Below, in pieces: positions 1 to 14,370 of a stretch of 64,000 nt of DNA (its first letter is position 1; each line of letters starts with the position of its first letter). The notes beneath the pieces were generated by a model. The model ran no database searches, had not been told where the DNA came from, and worked only from the letters and a program-made list of their open reading frames with translations. The stretch lies in contig NZ_CP073346.1 in assembly GCF_024397895.1 (NCBI RefSeq), positions 2,356,001-2,420,000 on the forward strand. Direction: 5' to 3'. Source of the stretch: Pseudomonas benzenivorans. GTDB lineage: Bacteria; Pseudomonadota; Gammaproteobacteria; Pseudomonadales; Pseudomonadaceae. The position numbers were made by a program, and so were the translations under genes.

Positions 1-61
1 ACTCGTCGCGCCGCCCGGCCATTCTACCGCGAACCCGCCCGGCCGGGGACTGACGGCTCGG
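1..61. other. Sequence downstream of radC, no gene seen
   Basis: Short GC-rich stretch between the window edge and the radC stop codon. It carries partly complementary CCCGGCC/GGCCGGG blocks that could form a hairpin after radC, but there is no T tract to make it a convincing terminator. No coding start is visible. Confidence 0.4.
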
Positions 62-736
62 CTAGAGCCAGCCGTACTCGGCCAGGGACAGCGGCTCGCC
101 GTCGCCGACAATGAAGTGGTCGAGCACCCGCACGTCCACCAGTTCCAAGGCCTCCTTAAGGCGCCGGGTCAGCAGCCGATCGGCCTGGCTGGGCTCGGCC
201 ACCCCGGAAGGGTGGTTGTGGGTGAGGATCAGCGCCGCCGCGTTATGCGCCAGGGCGCGCTTGACCACCTGGCGCGGATAGACGCTGGCGCTGTCGATAG
301 ATCCATGGAACAGCGCCTCGAAGGCCAGCACCCGGTGCTTGGCGTCGAGGAACAGGCAGCCGAACACCTCGTGGGGCTCGTGACGCAGCAGCGCCTTCAG
401 GTAGTCGCGCACCGCCTGCGGGCTTTCCAGCGCCGAGTCCCGCCGCAGCTGCTCGGCCAGGTGGCGGCGCGCCATCTCCAGCACCGCCTGCAACTGGGCG
501 AACTTCGCCGGGCCCAGCCCCAGGCGCCGACTGAACGCCGGCAGGTCGGCCTGCAGCAGGGCGCGCAGCCCGCCGAAGTCACCCAACAGATGGCGCGCCA
601 GATCCACCGCGCTCTGCCCGGCCACGCCGGTTCGCAGGAAGATCGCCAGCAGTTCGGCGTCGCTCAGGGTAGCGGCCCCCAGGGCCAGCAGTTTCTCCCG
701 CGGGCGCTCCGCCGCGGGCCAATCGCGAATGCTCAT
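62..736 (-). CDS. radC: RadC family protein (JAB/MPN domain)
   Basis: 224 aa. The N-terminal part carries a helix-hairpin-helix-like segment (about residues 25-90). The C-terminal part is a JAB/JAMM metalloprotease-like fold with the full metal pattern H173-x-H175-x7-S183-x2-D186. The family was named for a DNA repair phenotype in E. coli that was later disputed, so the molecular role is uncertain; cytoplasmic. The reading frame is open further upstream, but the ATG at 736 has a strong GGAGG about 6 bases before it and gives the usual RadC length beginning MSIRDWP. It is divergent from coaBC with a 138-base gap. Family assignment is sure, function is not. Confidence 0.93.
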   Translation of the reverse strand: MSIRDWPAAERPREKLLALGAATLSDAELLAIFLRTGVAGQSAVDLARHLLGDFGGLRALLQADLPAFSRRLGLGPAKFAQLQAVLEMARRHLAEQLRRDSALESPQAVRDYLKALLRHEPHEVFGCLFLDAKHRVLAFEALFHGSIDSASVYPRQVVKRALAHNAAALILTHNHPSGVAEPSQADRLLTRRLKEALELVDVRVLDHFIVGDGEPLSLAEYGWL

Positions 737-874
737 CGCACCTCCGTGTCGAGCTGGGCGCCGCTGCTCCGCTGCGGCCGCTGTGCTATCGTAGCCCATC
801 TTTTTGCGCGGCGATCGGCCTGGGGAGGCGTCATCGCCGCGGCGCACATCCACCTTTATATAAAAGGCAGGCCT

Positions 875-2083
875 ATGCAGCGGCTTTATCGCAAACGCGT
901 CATTGTCGGCGTTGGAGGTGGCATTGCCGCCTACAAGAGCGCCGAACTGGTTCGCCGGCTCAAGGATCAGGGCGCCGAAGTACGGGTGGTGATGACCCAG
1001 GGCGGACGCGAGTTCATCACCCCGCTGACCCTGCAGGCCCTATCCGGCCATCCGGTGCACCTGGACCTGCTCGATCCCGCCGCCGAGGCCGCCATGGGGC
1101 ATATCGAGCTGGCCCGCTGGGCCGACCTGGTGCTGGTCGCCCCGGCCACCGCCGACCTGATGGCGCGCCTGGCCCAGGGCGTGGCCGATGACCTGCTGAC
1201 CACCCTGGTGCTGGCCACCGACGCCACGGTCGCCCTGGCGCCGGCGATGAACCAGGCCATGTGGCGCGATCCGGCGACCCAGGCCAATGCCCAATTGCTG
1301 GCCGAGCGCGGCCTGCGCCTGTTCGGCCCGGCCGCCGGCGAGCAGGCCTGCGGCGACGTCGGCCTCGGCCGCATGCTCGAGGCCGAGCAGCTGGCCCAGT
1401 GCGCCGCCGACTGCTTCGAGCGTCAGTCGCTGACCGGCCAGCACGTGCTGATCACCGCCGGACCGACCCAGGAAAACATCGACCCGGTGCGTTACATAAC
1501 CAACCACAGCTCGGGAAAGATGGGCTTCGCCCTGGCCGAGGCCGCTGCCGAAGCCGGCGCCAAGGTCACCCTGGTCAGCGGCCCGGTGCACCTGCCGACG
1601 CCGGAACGGGTCAACCGTATCGATGTGGTCAGCGCCCGCGACATGCTCGCCGCCTGCGAGGCGGCGATGCCCTGCGACGTGCTGATCGCCGCCGCCGCGG
1701 TCGCCGACTACCGCCCGGAAGTGGTAGCTCCGCACAAACTTAAGAAAGACCCCAGCAGCGGCGACGGCCTGCTCCTGCAGATGGTGCGCAACCCGGATAT
1801 CCTCGCCACCCTGGCCCAGCGCAGCGACCGGCCGTTCAGCGTCGGCTTCGCCGCCGAGACCGAGAACCTGCTGGAGTACGCCTCGCGCAAGCTCAAGGAC
1901 AAGAATCTCGACCTGATCGTCGCCAATGATGTGGCCAACCCGAGCATCGGCTTCAACAGCGAGGACAACGCCATCACCATCATCGACCGCGAGCTGCAGC
2001 AGAGCGGCTTCGCCCAGACCAGCAAGAGCAAGATCGCCCGCCAGCTGGTGGCGTTTATCGCCGAACGATTGCCGCGCGCCTGA
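875..2083 (+). CDS. coaBC: Bifunctional phosphopantothenoylcysteine decarboxylase / phosphopantothenate-cysteine ligase
   Basis: 402 aa, the usual length for the fused enzyme (also called Dfp). The CoaC half (residues 1-190) is an FMN flavoprotein with the active-site histidine H76 in [10 protein letters not shown], the PAMN motif at 123-126 and C159 in the [10 protein letters not shown] lid. The CoaB half (about 191-402) shows the TAGPT and SSGKMG nucleotide-binding stretches and the KLKK lysine motif near 288-291. It joins cysteine to 4'-phosphopantothenate and then decarboxylates the product, in coenzyme A synthesis. The ATG at 875 sits after an AAGGCAGG ribosome site; the open frame further 5' overlaps radC and is not used. 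dut follows 30 bases later. Confidence 0.97.
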   Translation: MQRLYRKRVIVGVGGGIAAYKSAELVRRLKDQGAEVRVVMTQGGREFITPLTLQALSGHPVHLDLLDPAAEAAMGHIELARWADLVLVAPATADLMARLAQGVADDLLTTLVLATDATVALAPAMNQAMWRDPATQANAQLLAERGLRLFGPAAGEQACGDVGLGRMLEAEQLAQCAADCFERQSLTGQHVLITAGPTQENIDPVRYITNHSSGKMGFALAEAAAEAGAKVTLVSGPVHLPTPERVNRIDVVSARDMLAACEAAMPCDVLIAAAAVADYRPEVVAPHKLKKDPSSGDGLLLQMVRNPDILATLAQRSDRPFSVGFAAETENLLEYASRKLKDKNLDLIVANDVANPSIGFNSEDNAITIIDRELQQSGFAQTSKSKIARQLVAFIAERLPRA

Positions 2084-2113
2084 TGCGCCCATTCACCGAC
2101 CACAGAGCCTGAC

Positions 2114-2569
2114 ATGCACGCCCTACAAGCCAAGATTCTCGACCCGCGCCTCGGCGACCAGTTCCCCCTGCCGCAGTACGCCACACCGGGCTCCGCCGGC
2201 CTCGATCTGCGGGCCATGCTGGCGCAGGCGCTGATCCTGGAGCCCGGCCAGACCGTGCTGATCCCCACCGGCCTGTCGATCTACATCGGCGACCCCGGCC
2301 TGGCAGCGATGATCCTGCCGCGTTCCGGACTCGGCCATAAGCACGGCATCGTGCTGGGCAACCTGGTCGGTCTGATCGACTCGGACTACCAGGGCGAGCT
2401 GATGGTCTCCTGCTGGAACCGTGGCCAGAGCCCCTTCACCATCGAAGTAGGCGAACGCATCGCCCAGCTGATCCTGGTACCGGTGGTGCAGGCGCACTTC
2501 GAGCTGGTCGAGCAGTTCGACGAGAGCCAGCGCGGCGCGGGTGGCTTCGGGCACTCGGGCAGCCATTGA
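2114..2569 (+). CDS. dut: dUTP diphosphatase
   Basis: 151 aa trimeric dUTPase that hydrolyses dUTP to dUMP and pyrophosphate, keeping uracil out of DNA and feeding thymidylate synthesis. The conserved motifs are in order: AGLDLRA near residue 24, [10 protein letters not shown] near 71, [14 protein letters not shown] near 84, and the glycine-rich C-terminal tail GAGGFGHSG that closes over the active site. Length is standard. It lies 30 bases after coaBC and 42 bases before algC, probably in one transcript; the coaBC-dut pairing is common in gammaproteobacteria. The ribosome site in front of it is weak. Confidence 0.97.
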   Translation: MHALQAKILDPRLGDQFPLPQYATPGSAGLDLRAMLAQALILEPGQTVLIPTGLSIYIGDPGLAAMILPRSGLGHKHGIVLGNLVGLIDSDYQGELMVSCWNRGQSPFTIEVGERIAQLILVPVVQAHFELVEQFDESQRGAGGFGHSGSH

Positions 2570-2611
2570 TTGCCGTGATTTTTTCAGGATGAACCGCCGA
2601 GGAGCCCGTCG

Positions 2612-5221
2612 ATGAAACTCTTCCAGCGCACCGCCAAGGACGCTCACGCCAGCACCTCGCCAGGTAAACTTGCGAAACGAGGCGCGGGCGCCGATCGCCA
2701 GCCGCTTCGGGCCCTGCTGCCCGGCATGCTCGCCGCCACCTTCGGCCTGTTGCTGGCCGCCGGCCTGCTATGGTTCGGCGTCCTGGGCAGCGCCCAGCAG
2801 CGCCAGCAACAGCAGCTGGTCCAGGCCTGGGGCGGCAGCCAGGCGGCAGCCCTGCAACAGGCGCTGACCCTGCTGGCCAGCGATACCCTAAGTGCCGCAC
2901 GCAACCCGACCCTGCTGGAGGCCCTGCAGAGCCAGGAGCCGGAGCGAATTCGCGCCGCCGAGCGCGACCTCGGCTATTGGGCCGGCGTGGTCGATGCCCA
3001 CCTCAACGCCCGCGGCCAGGCGGCGCAAGACATGAATCGCGATGCGCCGATGAACTTTGCCGCCCTGGACCTGCTGCGCCGAGTGGAAAACGGCCAGACG
3101 CCCGCGGCGGAGGCCTACAAGGTCGGCGAGCGCTGGCTGGTGTACAGCGTCGCCCCGGTGCGCCTGAGCGACGACCAGCCCCTGCAAGGCACCCTGCTGC
3201 TGGCTTTCGACCTCAACCACCTGCTCGCCAGCCTGCCGCCACTGCCGGCCGGGGTCGGCCAACTGCAACTGCTCCAGCAATTCACCGGTGCCGCGCCGCA
3301 ACTGCTGGCTCAGCGCGGCCAGGGCACAGGCGCCGGGGCCAGCGAGCGATTCGACACGGGCAACCGCAACTGGCAGCTCAGTTTCACCCCCGGCCCGACC
3401 CTCGTCGCTGGGGACACCCCGCTGCCCGCGCTAGGCCTCGCCGCCCTGCTGGCCCTGATCGGCGCCCTGCTCGGCCTGGTGCTGCTGTACAGCAGCCTGC
3501 AGCGCCAGCTGCGCGCCGACGTCCGACAACTCGACCAGCTGGTCCGCGAACTCTCGACCGGCAGGGCCGTCAAAGCCTTCAGCCTGAGCCTGCCGGTACT
3601 CGACGGCCTGGCCCAGACCCTGGCCCGCCTGCCGCGCCGCGCCCACGAAGGCGCCTCGGGGTCAGCGGCGCAAGCGCGCCAACAAGGCGCCACCCCCCCG
3701 GCGGCCAGCGAGCCGCCGCACGATCCAGCGGATCTGGTCGATCCGCTGTTCCAAGACACCGATATCCTCGATATCGACATCCTCGACGAAGACCAGGATC
3801 TCCTGGGACTGGAGCAGACACCCGCAATGAGTACTCCGCAAGCCGCCCCGAACCTTCCCGCAGACATCTTCCGCGCCTATGACATTCGTGGCGTGGTCGG
3901 CAGCAGCCTGACCGCCGAAACCGCCTACTGGGTCGGTCGCGCCATCGGCTCGCAGAGCCTGGCGCAGGGCGAGCCGAACGTCGCCGTCGGCCGCGACGGC
4001 CGCCTGTCCGGGCCGGAACTGGTGCAGCAGCTGATCCAGGGCCTACTGGACTGCGGCTGCAATGTCAGCGACGTCGGCATGGTGCCCACCCCGGTGGTCT
4101 ACTACGCCGCCCACGTGCTCAGCGGCAAGTCCGCGGTAATGCTCACCGGCAGCCACAATCCGCCGGACTACAACGGTTTCAAGATCGTCATCGCCGGCGA
4201 CACCCTGGCCAACGAACAGATCCAGGCGCTCAAGACGCGCATCGACAACAACGACCTGGCCAGCGGCGTCGGCAGCGTCGAGGAAGTCGATGTGCTGCAA
4301 CGCTATTTCCGCCAGATCCGCGACGACATCGCCCTGGCCAAGCCGCTGAAGGTGGTGGTCGACTGCGGCAACGGCGCCGCCGGGGTGATCGCTCCGCAGC
4401 TGATCGAGGCCCTCGGCTGCACGGTGATCCCGCTGTACTGCGAGGTGGACGGCACCTTCCCCAACCATCACCCGGACCCGGGCAAGCCGGAAAACCTGGC
4501 CGACCTGATCGCCAAGGTGAAGCAAGAGCAGGCCGACGTCGGCCTGGCCTTCGACGGCGACGGCGACCGCGTCGGCGTGGTCACCAACACTGGCACCATC
4601 GTCTACCCGGACCGCCTGTTGATGCTGTTTGCCAAGGACGTGGTGTCGCGCAACCCGGGCGCCGACATCATCTTCGACGTCAAGTGCACGCGCCGCCTGA
4701 CCCCGCTGATCAGCGGCTACGGCGGCCGCCCGGTGATGTGGAAGACCGGCCACTCGCTGATCAAGAAGAAGATGAAGGAGACCGGCGCCTTGCTGGCCGG
4801 CGAGATGAGCGGGCATATCTTTTTCAAGGAGCGCTGGTTCGGCTTCGACGACGGCATCTATGCCGCCGCCCGCCTGCTGGAAATCCTCAGCCAGGACAAG
4901 CGCGACGCCGAGCAGGTGTTCGCCGCCTTCCCCAGCGACATCTCCACCCCGGAAATCAATATCCAGGTTACCGAGCAGACCAAGTTCGGCCTGATCGACA
5001 GCCTGCAGCGCGACGGCGTGTGGGGCGAAGGCAACATCACCAGCCTGGACGGCGTGCGCGTCGACTACCCCAAGGGCTGGGGCCTGGTCCGGGCTTCCAA
5101 CACCACGCCGGTACTGGTGCTGCGCTTCGAGGCCGACAGCGAGGAGGAGCTCGAGCGCATCAAGGGCGTGTTCCGCGGCCAGCTGCAGCGCGTTGCCGCC
5201 GATCTTAATCTACCGTTTTGA
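2612..5221 (+). CDS. algC: Phosphomannomutase/phosphoglucomutase AlgC, long membrane-anchored form
   Basis: 869 aa in one open frame from an ATG with GGAG 8 bases upstream. Residues 406-869 are the classical alpha-D-phosphohexomutase: the phosphoserine loop TGSHNP (S109 of the core, residue 514 here), the metal loop DGDGDR and the C-terminal sugar-phosphate domain. It interconverts mannose-6-P/mannose-1-P and glucose-6-P/glucose-1-P for alginate, LPS, Psl and rhamnolipid precursors. Residues 1-405 are an extra module: a transmembrane helix at about 36-58, a predicted periplasmic part, a second helix at about 270-295 and an acidic linker rich in Asp and Leu. An in-frame ATG at 3827 (GGAG 12 bases upstream) would give the soluble 464 aa enzyme that is usually studied. 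Confidence 0.95.
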   Translation: MKLFQRTAKDAHASTSPGKLAKRGAGADRQPLRALLPGMLAATFGLLLAAGLLWFGVLGSAQQRQQQQLVQAWGGSQAAALQQALTLLASDTLSAARNPTLLEALQSQEPERIRAAERDLGYWAGVVDAHLNARGQAAQDMNRDAPMNFAALDLLRRVENGQTPAAEAYKVGERWLVYSVAPVRLSDDQPLQGTLLLAFDLNHLLASLPPLPAGVGQLQLLQQFTGAAPQLLAQRGQGTGAGASERFDTGNRNWQLSFTPGPTLVAGDTPLPALGLAALLALIGALLGLVLLYSSLQRQLRADVRQLDQLVRELSTGRAVKAFSLSLPVLDGLAQTLARLPRRAHEGASGSAAQARQQGATPPAASEPPHDPADLVDPLFQDTDILDIDILDEDQDLLGLEQTPAMSTPQAAPNLPADIFRAYDIRGVVGSSLTAETAYWVGRAIGSQSLAQGEPNVAVGRDGRLSGPELVQQLIQGLLDCGCNVSDVGMVPTPVVYYAAHVLSGKSAVMLTGSHNPPDYNGFKIVIAGDTLANEQIQALKTRIDNNDLASGVGSVEEVDVLQRYFRQIRDDIALAKPLKVVVDCGNGAAGVIAPQLIEALGCTVIPLYCEVDGTFPNHHPDPGKPENLADLIAKVKQEQADVGLAFDGDGDRVGVVTNTGTIVYPDRLLMLFAKDVVSRNPGADIIFDVKCTRRLTPLISGYGGRPVMWKTGHSLIKKKMKETGALLAGEMSGHIFFKERWFGFDDGIYAAARLLEILSQDKRDAEQVFAAFPSDISTPEINIQVTEQTKFGLIDSLQRDGVWGEGNITSLDGVRVDYPKGWGLVRASNTTPVLVLRFEADSEEELERIKGVFRGQLQRVAADLNLPF

Positions 5222-6154
<933 letters not shown>

Positions 6155-6166
6155 GGGCTCCGCATG

Positions 6167-6202
6167 GGCGAATCAACCGGCGCTGGCCGTACTTGATTCG
6201 CC
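6167..6202. repeat. Inverted repeat between convergent argB and DUF4124 gene
   Basis: A perfect 10-base inverted repeat, GGCGAATCAA (6167-6176) and TTGATTCGCC (6193-6202), with a 16-base loop. It lies in the 82-base gap where argB and the next minus-strand gene converge. There is no T run, so it is better described as an mRNA 3'-end hairpin than a classical terminator. Confidence 0.5.
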
Positions 6203-6236
6203 GCGCTCCGGCGCGTCGGGCGAAGCCTGAAGGGCG

Positions 6237-6830
6237 CTAAGGACGGGCGCCGAGCAATTCGCTGAGCCGCGCCCGGTCCGCGGCAAAGCTGGCCTGGGCT
6301 TGCTTGCGCGCGTCCTGATAACGGGCGATGTCCTTCTTCAGCCGCTGCTGCTCGGCGATCTGATTGTCGATCTGCGCCAGCAGGTGCTCCGGCACCTGGC
6401 GGCCGGCGCGCTCATGCTCGGCGGCCTGGCTCTGCAGGTTGCCCTGCTGGGTGCGCGCCGACTGCAGATTGCCGCGGACGACGTCGATCAGCGCGTCCAG
6501 CTCGGCCAGCTTGCGCGCCAGCGCCCGGTCGACATCCTCGGGACTGGTATACAGCCGCAGCAGCTGCGCATCGGTGCCGGCCCGAGCCTTATCGGCAAGC
6601 AGGCGGCGACGCTCCTCGGCGCTGGGCGCCGGCGGCACCACCTGGATGACCCGACCCTGCTCGTTCAGCACCTCGTAGCCCTTGGCGATGAATTCCGGCG
6701 GCACGCCCTGGCGACTGAGCACCGTGACGCCCTGATTGTCGACGTAGCGGTACAGCTCGGCCGCGCCGGCCACCACGGGCAACAGCAGGCCAACTACCAG
6801 CGAACAGCGGATCAGGGCCGGCTTGCGCAT
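6237..6830 (-). CDS. Exported DUF4124 domain protein
   Basis: 197 aa. Residues 1-23 look like a Sec signal peptide (hydrophobic LVVGLLLPVVAGAA). It is followed by a DUF4124-type start, LYRYVDNQGVTVLS, a small beta domain common at the N-terminus of gammaproteobacterial exported proteins. Residues about 70-190 are rich in Ala, Arg, Gln and Glu with heptad spacing and probably form a coiled coil. Predicted periplasmic; function unknown. It starts 29 bases after the pyrE stop codon and could be co-transcribed with it. Another DUF4124-like domain occurs in the M23 protein at 54755-55651. Confidence 0.8.
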   Translation of the reverse strand: MRKPALIRCSLVVGLLLPVVAGAAELYRYVDNQGVTVLSRQGVPPEFIAKGYEVLNEQGRVIQVVPPAPSAEERRRLLADKARAGTDAQLLRLYTSPEDVDRALARKLAELDALIDVVRGNLQSARTQQGNLQSQAAEHERAGRQVPEHLLAQIDNQIAEQQRLKKDIARYQDARKQAQASFAADRARLSELLGARP

Positions 6831-6859
6831 CGGGCACTCCCTACCTTCAGGTCCGGAAA

Positions 6860-7501
6860 CTAGATTCCATACTCGGCGCGATACGCCTCGACTGCCGGTA
6901 GATACTGCTTGAGTTGCGCATCGCCTGCCAGATATTCAAGCACCTGTTCCAGCGACACGATGCTCACTACCGGCATACCGAAGTCGCGCTCGACCTCCTG
7001 GATCGCCGACAACTCGCCGCGACCGCGCTCCTGACGGTTCAACGCGATCAGCACCCCGGCCGCCTCGGCGCCCTGGGCCTGGATGATCTGCATCACCTCG
7101 CGGATGGCGGTGCCGGCGGTGATCACGTCGTCGATGATCAGCACCTTGCCGGCCAGCGGCGCGCCGACCAGGGTGCCGCCCTCGCCATGATCCTTGGCCT
7201 CCTTGCGGTTGAAGCACCAGGGCAGGTCACGCTGGTGGTGCTCGGCCAGGGCCACTGCGGTGGTCGCCGCCAGGGGAATACCTTTGTAGGCCGGACCGAA
7301 CAGCACGTCGAAGGCAATCCCGCTGTCGACCACCGCCGCCGCATAGAAACGCCCGAGCTGGGCCAGCGCCAAACCGCTGTCGAACAGCCCGGCGTTGAAG
7401 AAATACGGGCTGGTACGCCCGGACTTGAGGGTGAACTCACCGAAGCGCAGCACCCCGCGCTCGATGGCAAAACGAATGAATTCGCGCTGGTACGCTTGCA
7501 T
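6860..7501 (-). CDS. pyrE: Orotate phosphoribosyltransferase
   Basis: 213 aa type I phosphoribosyltransferase that makes orotidine 5'-phosphate from orotate and PRPP in UMP synthesis. The PRPP loop [13 protein letters not shown] is at about residues 119-131 and the flexible catalytic loop ([13 protein letters not shown]) precedes it. Length equals the proteobacterial enzyme. It is read divergently from crc across a 93-base gap, the arrangement known in pseudomonads. Confidence 0.97.
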   Translation of the reverse strand: MQAYQREFIRFAIERGVLRFGEFTLKSGRTSPYFFNAGLFDSGLALAQLGRFYAAAVVDSGIAFDVLFGPAYKGIPLAATTAVALAEHHQRDLPWCFNRKEAKDHGEGGTLVGAPLAGKVLIIDDVITAGTAIREVMQIIQAQGAEAAGVLIALNRQERGRGELSAIQEVERDFGMPVVSIVSLEQVLEYLAGDAQLKQYLPAVEAYRAEYGI

Positions 7502-7594
7502 GAAAAGTCCCGGACGGCACGGATTTGGCTAGGAATTTAGCTAATTGAAGTCGAGCTCGGGTATCATACACGCACGTGTTTTTGGGGGCCATTT

Positions 7595-11243
<3,649 letters not shown>

Positions 11244-11362
11244 GGGCCGGCGCGTGCCCGTAGAAAACAGTGCTTCCCTTAATGCTGGTGATTTTTTAGA
11301 CTATTCAGTCCGCTCGCCCATTCGGGCCCAGCTCTTTATTTGCATTTGCTACGAGGAACACC

Positions 11363-11626
11363 ATGGCCCGCGTAACCGTCGAAGATTGCCTGGACAACGT
11401 TGATAACCGCTTCGAGCTGGTCATGCTCGCCACCAAGCGTTCGCGCCAACTCGCCACCGGCGGCAAAGAGCCGAAAGTGGCTTGGGAAAACGACAAGCCA
11501 ACCGTGGTCGCCCTGCGCGAAATCGCCGCCGGCCTGGTCGACTATGACGTCATCGCCCAGGACGAAATCGTCGAAGAAGAGCCGCTGTTCGCCGCCTTCG
11601 ATGAAGAGGCCAACGAGCCTCTGTAA
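11363..11626 (+). CDS. rpoZ: RNA polymerase omega subunit
   Basis: 87 aa. [23 protein letters not shown] and the RSRQLATGG segment are the conserved omega core that clamps the beta' subunit and forms part of a ppGpp site in E. coli. AGGA lies 6 bases upstream of the ATG. The 119-base gap from gmk suggests its own promoter; spoT follows after 59 bases. Confidence 0.98.
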   Translation: MARVTVEDCLDNVDNRFELVMLATKRSRQLATGGKEPKVAWENDKPTVVALREIAAGLVDYDVIAQDEIVEEEPLFAAFDEEANEPL

Positions 11627-11685
11627 GCCATGCCTGGTCGAAGTGGCAGGGCGCCAGGTCACAAGGGTCGGCAGGGAGAACTTCC

Positions 11686-13794
11686 ATGCCGAGCATAGAC
11701 GCCCTCGCCGAACGGCTTTCGACCTATCTCGACGGTGACCAGGTCAATCTGGTCCGCCGCGCCTATTTCTACGCCGAACAAGCCCACGACGGCCAGCGCC
11801 GTCGCAGCGGCGAGGCCTATGTCACGCACCCGCTGGCCGTAGCGGGCATTCTTGCCGACATGCACATGGACCATCAGAGCCTGATGGCGGCCATGCTGCA
11901 CGACGTGATCGAAGACACCGGCATCGCCAAGGAAGCGCTCAACGCGCAGTTCGGCGAGACCGTGGCCGAACTGGTCGACGGGGTCAGCAAGCTGACCCAG
12001 ATGAACTTCGAGACCAAGGCCGAGGCCCAGGCCGAGAACTTCCAGAAGATGGCCATGGCCATGGCCCGCGACATCCGCGTAATCCTGGTCAAGCTGGCCG
12101 ACCGCCTGCACAACATGCGCACCCTGGAAGTGCTGTCCGGCGAGAAACGCCGGCGCATCGCCAAGGAAACCCTGGAAATCTACGCCCCCATCGCCAACCG
12201 CCTGGGCATGCACAGCCTGCGCGTGGAATTCGAGGACCTGGGCTTCAAGGCCATGCACCCGATGCGCTCCGAGCGCATTCGCGCCGCCGTGCGCCGGGCC
12301 CGCGGCAACCGCAAGGAAATCGTCAACAAGATCGAGGAGTCGCTGGTCCACTGCCTGGCTCGCGAGGGAATGGAAGGCGAGGTGATCGGCCGCGAGAAGC
12401 ACCTCTACAGCATCTACCAGAAGATGCGCGGCAAGCGCCGGGCGTTCAACGAGATCATGGACGTCTACGCCTTCCGCATCGTGGTCGACAAGGTCGATAC
12501 CTGCTACCGCGTGCTCGGCGCCGTGCACAATCTCTACAAGCCGCTGCCCGGGCGCTTCAAGGACTACATCGCGATCCCCAAGGCCAACGGCTACCAGTCG
12601 CTGCACACCACCCTGTTCGGCATGCACGGGGTGCCCATCGAGATCCAGATTCGCACCCGCGAAATGGAAGAGATGGCCAACAACGGCATCGCCGCCCACT
12701 GGCTGTACAAGTCCGAGGGCGACGACCAGCCCAAGGGCACCCATGCCCGCGCGCGGCAGTGGGTCAAGGGCGTGCTGGAGATGCAGCAACGCGCCGGCAA
12801 CTCCCTGGAATTCATCGAGAGCGTGAAGATCGACCTGTTCCCGGACGAGGTCTACGTGTTCACGCCCAAGGGCCGCATCATGGAGCTGCCCAAGGGCTCC
12901 ACCGCGGTGGACTTCGCCTACGCGGTGCACACCGATGTCGGCAACACCTGCATCGCCTGCCGCATCAACCGCCGCCTGGCGCCGCTGTCCGAGCCGCTGC
13001 AGAGCGGCTCTACCGTGGAAATCGTCAGTGCCCCCGGCGCGCGCCCGAACCCGGCCTGGCTCAACTTCGTGGTCACCGGCAAGGCGCGCACCCACATCCG
13101 CCACGCCCTCAAGCTGCAGCGCCGCTCCGAATCGATCAGCCTCGGCGAACGCCTGCTGAACAAGGTGCTGGCCAGCTTCGACAGCCATCTGGAGAAGATT
13201 CCGGCCGAGCGCGTCAAGGCGGTGCTCGGCGAGTACCGCCTGGAGCTGATCGAGGACCTGCTCGAGGACATCGGCCTGGGCAATCGCATGGCCTATGTGG
13301 TCGCCCGCCGGCTGCTGGCCGAGGGCGGCGACGAACTGCCGAACGCCGAGGGTCCGCTGGCGATTCGCGGCACCGAAGGCCTGGTGCTGAGCTACGCGAA
13401 GTGCTGCACGCCGATTCCCGGTGACCCCATCGTCGGCTACCTGTCGGCGGGCAAGGGCATGGTGGTGCACCTGGAGAGCTGCCGCAATATCGGCGAGATC
13501 CGCCACAACCCGGAGAAGTGCATCCAGCTGTCCTGGGCCAAGGACGTCACCGGCGAGTTCAACGTAGAGCTGCGCGTCGAGCTGGAGCACCAGCGTGGCC
13601 TGATCGCCCTGCTGGCTGGCAGCGTCAACGCCGCCGACGGCAACATCGAGAAGATCAGCATGGACGAGCGCGACGGCCGTATCAGCGTGGTGCAGCTGGT
13701 GGTCAGCGTGCATGACCGCGTGCACCTGGCCCGGGTGATCAAGAAGCTGCGTGCCCTCGCCGGCGTCATCCGCATCACCCGCGTACGCGCCTGA
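11686..13794 (+). CDS. spoT: Bifunctional (p)ppGpp synthetase/hydrolase SpoT
   Basis: 702 aa with the full RSH layout: HD hydrolase domain (H72-D73 in MLHDVIEDT), synthetase domain (about residues 235-345, with the IPKANGYQSLHTT stretch), TGS domain (about 385-450), helical/zinc-finger-like linker with CCTPIPGD, and a C-terminal ACT domain (about 625-700). The intact HD motif fits SpoT rather than RelA. It balances ppGpp during starvation. GGGAG precedes the ATG. Confidence 0.97.
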   Translation: MPSIDALAERLSTYLDGDQVNLVRRAYFYAEQAHDGQRRRSGEAYVTHPLAVAGILADMHMDHQSLMAAMLHDVIEDTGIAKEALNAQFGETVAELVDGVSKLTQMNFETKAEAQAENFQKMAMAMARDIRVILVKLADRLHNMRTLEVLSGEKRRRIAKETLEIYAPIANRLGMHSLRVEFEDLGFKAMHPMRSERIRAAVRRARGNRKEIVNKIEESLVHCLAREGMEGEVIGREKHLYSIYQKMRGKRRAFNEIMDVYAFRIVVDKVDTCYRVLGAVHNLYKPLPGRFKDYIAIPKANGYQSLHTTLFGMHGVPIEIQIRTREMEEMANNGIAAHWLYKSEGDDQPKGTHARARQWVKGVLEMQQRAGNSLEFIESVKIDLFPDEVYVFTPKGRIMELPKGSTAVDFAYAVHTDVGNTCIACRINRRLAPLSEPLQSGSTVEIVSAPGARPNPAWLNFVVTGKARTHIRHALKLQRRSESISLGERLLNKVLASFDSHLEKIPAERVKAVLGEYRLELIEDLLEDIGLGNRMAYVVARRLLAEGGDELPNAEGPLAIRGTEGLVLSYAKCCTPIPGDPIVGYLSAGKGMVVHLESCRNIGEIRHNPEKCIQLSWAKDVTGEFNVELRVELEHQRGLIALLAGSVNAADGNIEKISMDERDGRISVVQLVVSVHDRVHLARVIKKLRALAGVIRITRVRA

Positions 13795-13935
13795 CTCCCG
13801 ACCGACGAGTCATTTCCAGCCAACTGTACTTTGACAGCGGCCCCGGCTTTCGCCGACCCTAGTCGGCCGCCGCTGCGCGGCGCCCAATAGCGCGACGCAG
13901 CGCCTAATCCCTCGCAACCCTTTTCAGGAGTTCCC

Positions 13936-14316
13936 ATGAGCAAGAGCGTGATCAGCAGCGACAAGGCCCCAGCCGCTATCGGCACCTATTCCCAGGCGAT
14001 CAAGGCCGGCAACACCGTCTACATGTCCGGACAGATTCCGCTGGACCCCAAGACCATGGAACTGGTCGAGGGCTTCGAGGCGCAGACCGTGCAGGTGTTC
14101 GAGAACCTCAAGGCCGTGGCCGAGGCCGCTGGCGGTTCGTTCAAGGACATCGTCAAACTCAACATCTTCCTTACCGACCTGTCGCACTTCGCCAAGGTCA
14201 ACGAGCTCATGGGCCGCTATTTCGAGCAGCCCTATCCGGCCCGCGCCGCCATCGGCGTGGCCGCCCTGCCGCGGGGCTCGCAGGTGGAAATGGACGCTAT
14301 TCTGGTACTGGAATAA
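13936..14316 (+). CDS. ridA: RidA family 2-iminobutanoate/2-iminopropanoate deaminase
   Basis: 126 aa trimeric Rid protein. It keeps the archetypal RidA residues: the YSQAIKAG start region, [14 protein letters not shown] with the imine-binding arginine, and VEMDAI at the end. RidA removes reactive enamine/imine products of PLP dehydratases such as threonine dehydratase. GGAG lies 7 bases before the ATG. The gene after spoT is a RidA in other pseudomonads. The threonine-dehydratase-like eutB lies elsewhere in this window but is not linked to it. Confidence 0.92.
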   Translation: MSKSVISSDKAPAAIGTYSQAIKAGNTVYMSGQIPLDPKTMELVEGFEAQTVQVFENLKAVAEAAGGSFKDIVKLNIFLTDLSHFAKVNELMGRYFEQPYPARAAIGVAALPRGSQVEMDAILVLE

Positions 14317-14370
14317 GTCCAGCGGCGGGGCATGACGCCCCGCCCTTCTCCCGCGTGCAAGGAATCACCG

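Noticed and set aside
7541..7594. Sigma-70 promoter for crc using TATCAT at 7562-7567
   Set aside because: No -35 hexamer at a proper distance; the nearest TTGAAG is only 11 bases away.
11659..13725. 688-codon minus-strand frame opposite spoT
   Set aside because: Complement of the spoT codons; spoT itself has all family domains in the other strand.
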